The notes beneath the pieces are model-generated. The model was given only the letters and a program-made list of their open reading frames with translations, was not told the DNA's origin and did not search any database. Below are positions 36,195 to 38,440 of a DNA stretch of 38,440 bases, piece after piece. Source of the stretch: Erythrobacter sp. Its GTDB lineage: Bacteria > Pseudomonadota > Alphaproteobacteria > Sphingomonadales > Sphingomonadaceae. Position 1 is the first letter of the stretch; each line of letters starts with the position of its first letter. Where the stretch lies: contig PNJY01000010.1 in assembly GCA_013822125.1 (NCBI GenBank), forward strand, positions 1 through 38,440, in the 5' to 3' direction. The position numbers were made by a program, and so were the translations under genes.

Positions 36195-37097
36195 TCAAAT
36201 ACCGTCGACGCTCTTGCTGACCAGGATATTCACCGAAACACGGCGGTTCTGCGCCTTGCCCTGTTCGGTTTCATTATCTGCCAGAGGGTCTGCTTCGGCC
36301 ATTCCCGTCGGGGACAGCATGCGCCACGGTTTCCAGCCGCAGGCTTGCTGCAGATAGTTGACGACACTGCCTGCCCGCTTTTCGCTGAGCTGCTGGTTGA
36401 ACTCCTGGCTCCCGACCGAATCGGTGTAACCGACCACAAGCAGCAGGGCGTTGTCCATCGCGTCGGCTTCGGCCGCGGCGGTGCAAAGATCACGCTCTGA
36501 CTGAGGGGTCAGCTTCCACTTGCCGGTATCGAAGAACACGTTGGTCGTGCCCTTGATGTTGTACTTGTCGATATCGCCCATGCGGCCGCGCAGCGCCTCG
36601 GTAGCGGCTGCATTTGCCTCAATTGCCACATCGTGCTCACCAAAGCGCTGGTCGGTGCCACTACGGATCATTGCGGCGGTCCTGAGATCCTTGTTCTTGA
36701 GGGCAATCCTGCTCGCGACCAGGCCACCTTCCCATTGCACCGTCTCGACGGTAACCGGCAGGCCGTTGAGCAGCGAGTCCGTACCCAGCTTGTCGCGACC
36801 GAGGCCAAGGAACCCGCCACTGGTCCTGATCTCAGTGGCAGGAGCGACATTGATCACCGTCTTGGCGCCGCCGGCGGCTGTGATCTGGACGCGGTTCCCG
36901 TTACGTGCGGAGATATAGCCTTCGATTTTGGGCCCGTCAGGCAACCCGGAAAGGTCCGTCGGAAGCGATCCGTACACATTTATCTGGTTTTCACCCACCA
37001 GCGGTTCCTGCTGCTGAGCAGACAAGCTGCCAGTCGCTGGCACGGCAAGCATGGCAAACAGGAACAAGGTTCCCGGCCCTTTGGAAACGACACTCAT
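36195..37097 (-). CDS. OmpA-family outer-membrane/peptidoglycan-binding protein
   Basis: A 300-aa exported protein with a signal peptide (about residues 1-27, ending SLSAQ). The middle (about 55-130) has a region resembling the DUF5666-like beta repeats (IEGYISARNGNRVQITAAG). The C-terminal domain (about 185-295) is an OmpA-like peptidoglycan-binding domain: NVFFDTGKWKLTPQSERDL, GYTDSVGSQEFNQQLSEKRA and the closing QNRRVSVNIL. It likely anchors to peptidoglycan. AGGAG 7 bases before the ATG fixes the start. Confidence 0.85.
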   Translation of the reverse strand: MSVVSKGPGTLFLFAMLAVPATGSLSAQQQEPLVGENQINVYGSLPTDLSGLPDGPKIEGYISARNGNRVQITAAGGAKTVINVAPATEIRTSGGFLGLGRDKLGTDSLLNGLPVTVETVQWEGGLVASRIALKNKDLRTAAMIRSGTDQRFGEHDVAIEANAAATEALRGRMGDIDKYNIKGTTNVFFDTGKWKLTPQSERDLCTAAAEADAMDNALLLVVGYTDSVGSQEFNQQLSEKRAGSVVNYLQQACGWKPWRMLSPTGMAEADPLADNETEQGKAQNRRVSVNILVSKSVDGI

Positions 37098-37352
37098 TAC
37101 GCAACTCCTCTAAAACTGCACCGGCCGACCCAACGCTCCCGCGGCTGATGTCCGGCCGCCCCCGAGATTGCGTGTCTGCCTGTCAAAACCCCGTCAATTC
37201 GCTAAACAGGTTGCACGGCATGCAAGCCGAACATGAGCGCGACGAGGCTCCTGCGTGTTCCGGCAAACCTTTCTGGCACATGAACGCCCGCGGCTCCACC
37301 CTTGGTTGCGCGGGCAACTCGAGCACATCGTGCGACGAACCGTTGCAGACCG

Positions 37353-37490
37353 TGCCGCGCGCGCCGGGGGAAATGGTGGTGGAGGGGGGCAAGACCAACA
37401 AACCGCTGCACCCGGAACTCATCCGGCAGGACGATGCCGACAACGGCGATTACAGCACCAAATGGATCGAGGAACGGCTGGCGAAGCGGG
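37353..37490 (+). pseudogene. Diverged duplicate of the accC 3' end
   Basis: Bases 37359-37490 align without gaps to accC 35991-36122, about 82% identical by hand count (24 differences in 132). In translation PGEMVVEGGKTNKPLHPELI and RQDDADNGDYSTKWIEERL match the AccC end [19 protein letters not shown] and [19 protein letters not shown]. Many differences change the residue (V to G, I to K, Q to P, W to R), so selection on the protein appears lost. The stop codon is gone and the frame reads on to 37630. Upstream similarity fades before 37353. It is a gene fragment, not a gene. Confidence 0.85.
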
Positions 37491-37523
37491 AGGAAGCGGC
37501 AAGAACCAAACAACGACGTGCGG

Positions 37524-37853
37524 CTAGCTCACGGCCAAGGCGAAGACCGACACGTCGCTCTCGCGCGGCAGGCTGTTATCAAAGCTTTCGAGCGGTTCGA
37601 AGGCATCGTCAGTCAGCGCCACGTTGGTGAGGCCGGCAACCTTGAAATGGCCAAGGCGGCGCTCGTCCTCGCTGCGCCAGACCTTTTGGGTGTTCAGCGC
37701 GCCGACAAAATACTCGCCGTGCCGGGTAAAAAGCTGGTGCGGCGCAAGGCACATAGCCACGCCATTGTAGTTGGCCAGTATCAATCGCTTGCGGCCAATG
37801 GCTTCAATCACCACCTGCTCCGCCGTCTTCGCTTCCGCCTGAGTTTGCTGCAT
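37524..37853 (-). CDS. Small WYL-like protein of unknown function
   Basis: A 109-aa protein. The first half (about residues 12-50) resembles a WYL ligand-binding module: VIEAIGRKRLILANYNG, then LAPHQLFTRHGEYFVGALN. The second half (KVWRSEDERRLGHFKVAGLT, ending in a hydrophobic tail) continues this pattern. There is no helix-turn-helix, so it would not bind DNA itself. The relation to WYL is by eye and should be taken as tentative. It lies between the accC fragment and the Lrp gene. Confidence 0.6.
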   Translation of the reverse strand: MQQTQAEAKTAEQVVIEAIGRKRLILANYNGVAMCLAPHQLFTRHGEYFVGALNTQKVWRSEDERRLGHFKVAGLTNVALTDDAFEPLESFDNSLPRESDVSVFALAVS

Positions 37854-37919
37854 TGCAGCATTATGCGGTGACTTCGCCCTATGTGCAAGGCCCGCGATGC
37901 CGCAACCCTGCTTTCTGGC

Positions 37920-38384
37920 CTACCCCAGCGGCACGCCCGGTTCGTGTTTGGCGGTGCGGATCGTCAGCGAAGTCTTGACACTCGCCACATTGGGCGCCGG
38001 GGTAAGCTTGGAGGTCAGAAATTCCTGAAAGCTTTGCAAGTCCTTGCTCACGATCTTGAGGATGAAGTCGATCTCGCCGTTGAGCATGTGGACTTCGCGC
38101 ACTTCTGGCAGCGCCTTCATATGGTCTTCGAATTCGCGCAGGCTCGCTTCGGCCTGGCTCTTGAGGCTGACCATCGCGAAAACGGTGATGGCATAACCCA
38201 GCTTGGACGCATCGAGATCGGCGTGATAGCCGCGGATCACGCCCGTTTCCTCCAGCCCGCGCACGCGGCGCAGGCACGGCGGCGCGGTCAACCCCACGCG
38301 CTGCGCCAGCTCGACATTTGTGACGCGCCCTTCGGCCTGCAATTCGGCCAGCAGACGACGATCGATTTCATCCAGATTGGCCAT
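37920..38384 (-). CDS. Lrp/AsnC-family transcriptional regulator
   Basis: A 154-aa regulator. The N-terminal helix-turn-helix (LDEIDRRLLAELQAEGRVTN, then ELAQRVGLTAPPCLRRVRGL) is followed by the C-terminal RAM/AsnC effector domain (ITVFAMVSLKSQ, VREVHMLNGEIDFILKIV, LTIRTAK). Such proteins sense amino acids and regulate their metabolism or transport. The Ala-Pro-Pro-Cys recognition helix is typical of the alphaproteobacterial Lrp branch. No transporter or amino-acid gene is visible in the 56 bases left upstream. Confidence 0.93.
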   Translation of the reverse strand: MANLDEIDRRLLAELQAEGRVTNVELAQRVGLTAPPCLRRVRGLEETGVIRGYHADLDASKLGYAITVFAMVSLKSQAEASLREFEDHMKALPEVREVHMLNGEIDFILKIVSKDLQSFQEFLTSKLTPAPNVASVKTSLTIRTAKHEPGVPLG

Positions 38385-38440
38385 TGCAATGCCCCGCTCT
38401 CATCCCCGCTTGCGATACTATGCATCGGCTGCGGGTCAAC

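Noticed and set aside
37219-37630. A plus-strand gene of about 136 codons covering the accC fragment
   Set aside because: Only the accC-like 44 codons have homology. The rest is unrelated and overlaps the opposing WYL-like gene, so a functional protein is unlikely.

Overview
The window is GC-rich, densely coded DNA with no plasmid or phage structural genes. It reads as a chromosome segment of an alphaproteobacterium, most likely Sphingomonadales (Erythrobacteraceae/Sphingomonadaceae-like). The reasons are lon next to an HU gene, ffs-dnaX-ybaB, an NDUFS4-like complex I subunit, a DUF6456 protein, a gene-transfer-agent type holin, and GC-rich palindromic repeats that sit inside reading frames. 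The lineage is inferred from gene content; no marker gene proves it.

Layout: 67-1197 encodes a long ketoacyl-ACP synthase III. From about 1.2 to 6.8 kb lies an accessory block. It holds a stand-alone histidine-kinase dimerisation domain, a receiver-only regulator, fixJ, a haem-type fixL, AT-rich spacers and a PilZ protein, and it ends in a broken integrase fragment beside tRNA-Tyr. This looks like a decayed genomic island at a tRNA-Tyr attachment site that left an oxygen-sensing two-component module behind.

From 7.0 to 19.9 kb is housekeeping: rlmB, a lipoprotein, HU, lon, a class II aldolase, ybaB, dnaX, SRP RNA, an NDUFS4-like gene, hrpB, a second lipoprotein, a long-chain polyprenyl diphosphate synthase and chorismate mutase. 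From 20.0 to 23.9 kb are a second PilZ protein, an OmpR/EnvZ-type pair, a PepSY protein and a SIMPL protein. From 24.0 to 31.3 kb are uup, DUF6456, an XRE regulator, the yajC-secD-secF operon, tRNA-Pro(GGG) and a CitE/HpcH lyase. From 31.3 to 38.4 kb are the holin, a PDZ/multi-TM/GAF membrane protein without a kinase domain, aroQ-accB-accC, an OmpA-like protein, a duplicated fragment of accC, a WYL-like small protein and an Lrp/AsnC regulator.

The most interesting points are: (1) the FixL/FixJ/receiver-only/DHp-only set, whose parts could form a branched phosphorelay; (2) the integrase remnant at tRNA-Tyr; (3) three palindromic repeat elements inserted in frame in HrpB and Uup; (4) an accC 3' fragment, still readable but diverged, 1.4 kb from the intact gene; (5) a kinase-less sensor-like membrane protein with an N-terminal CxxCxxCxxCP cluster, next to an orphan GTA holin. 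All motif and identity statements were read by eye; no database search was run.
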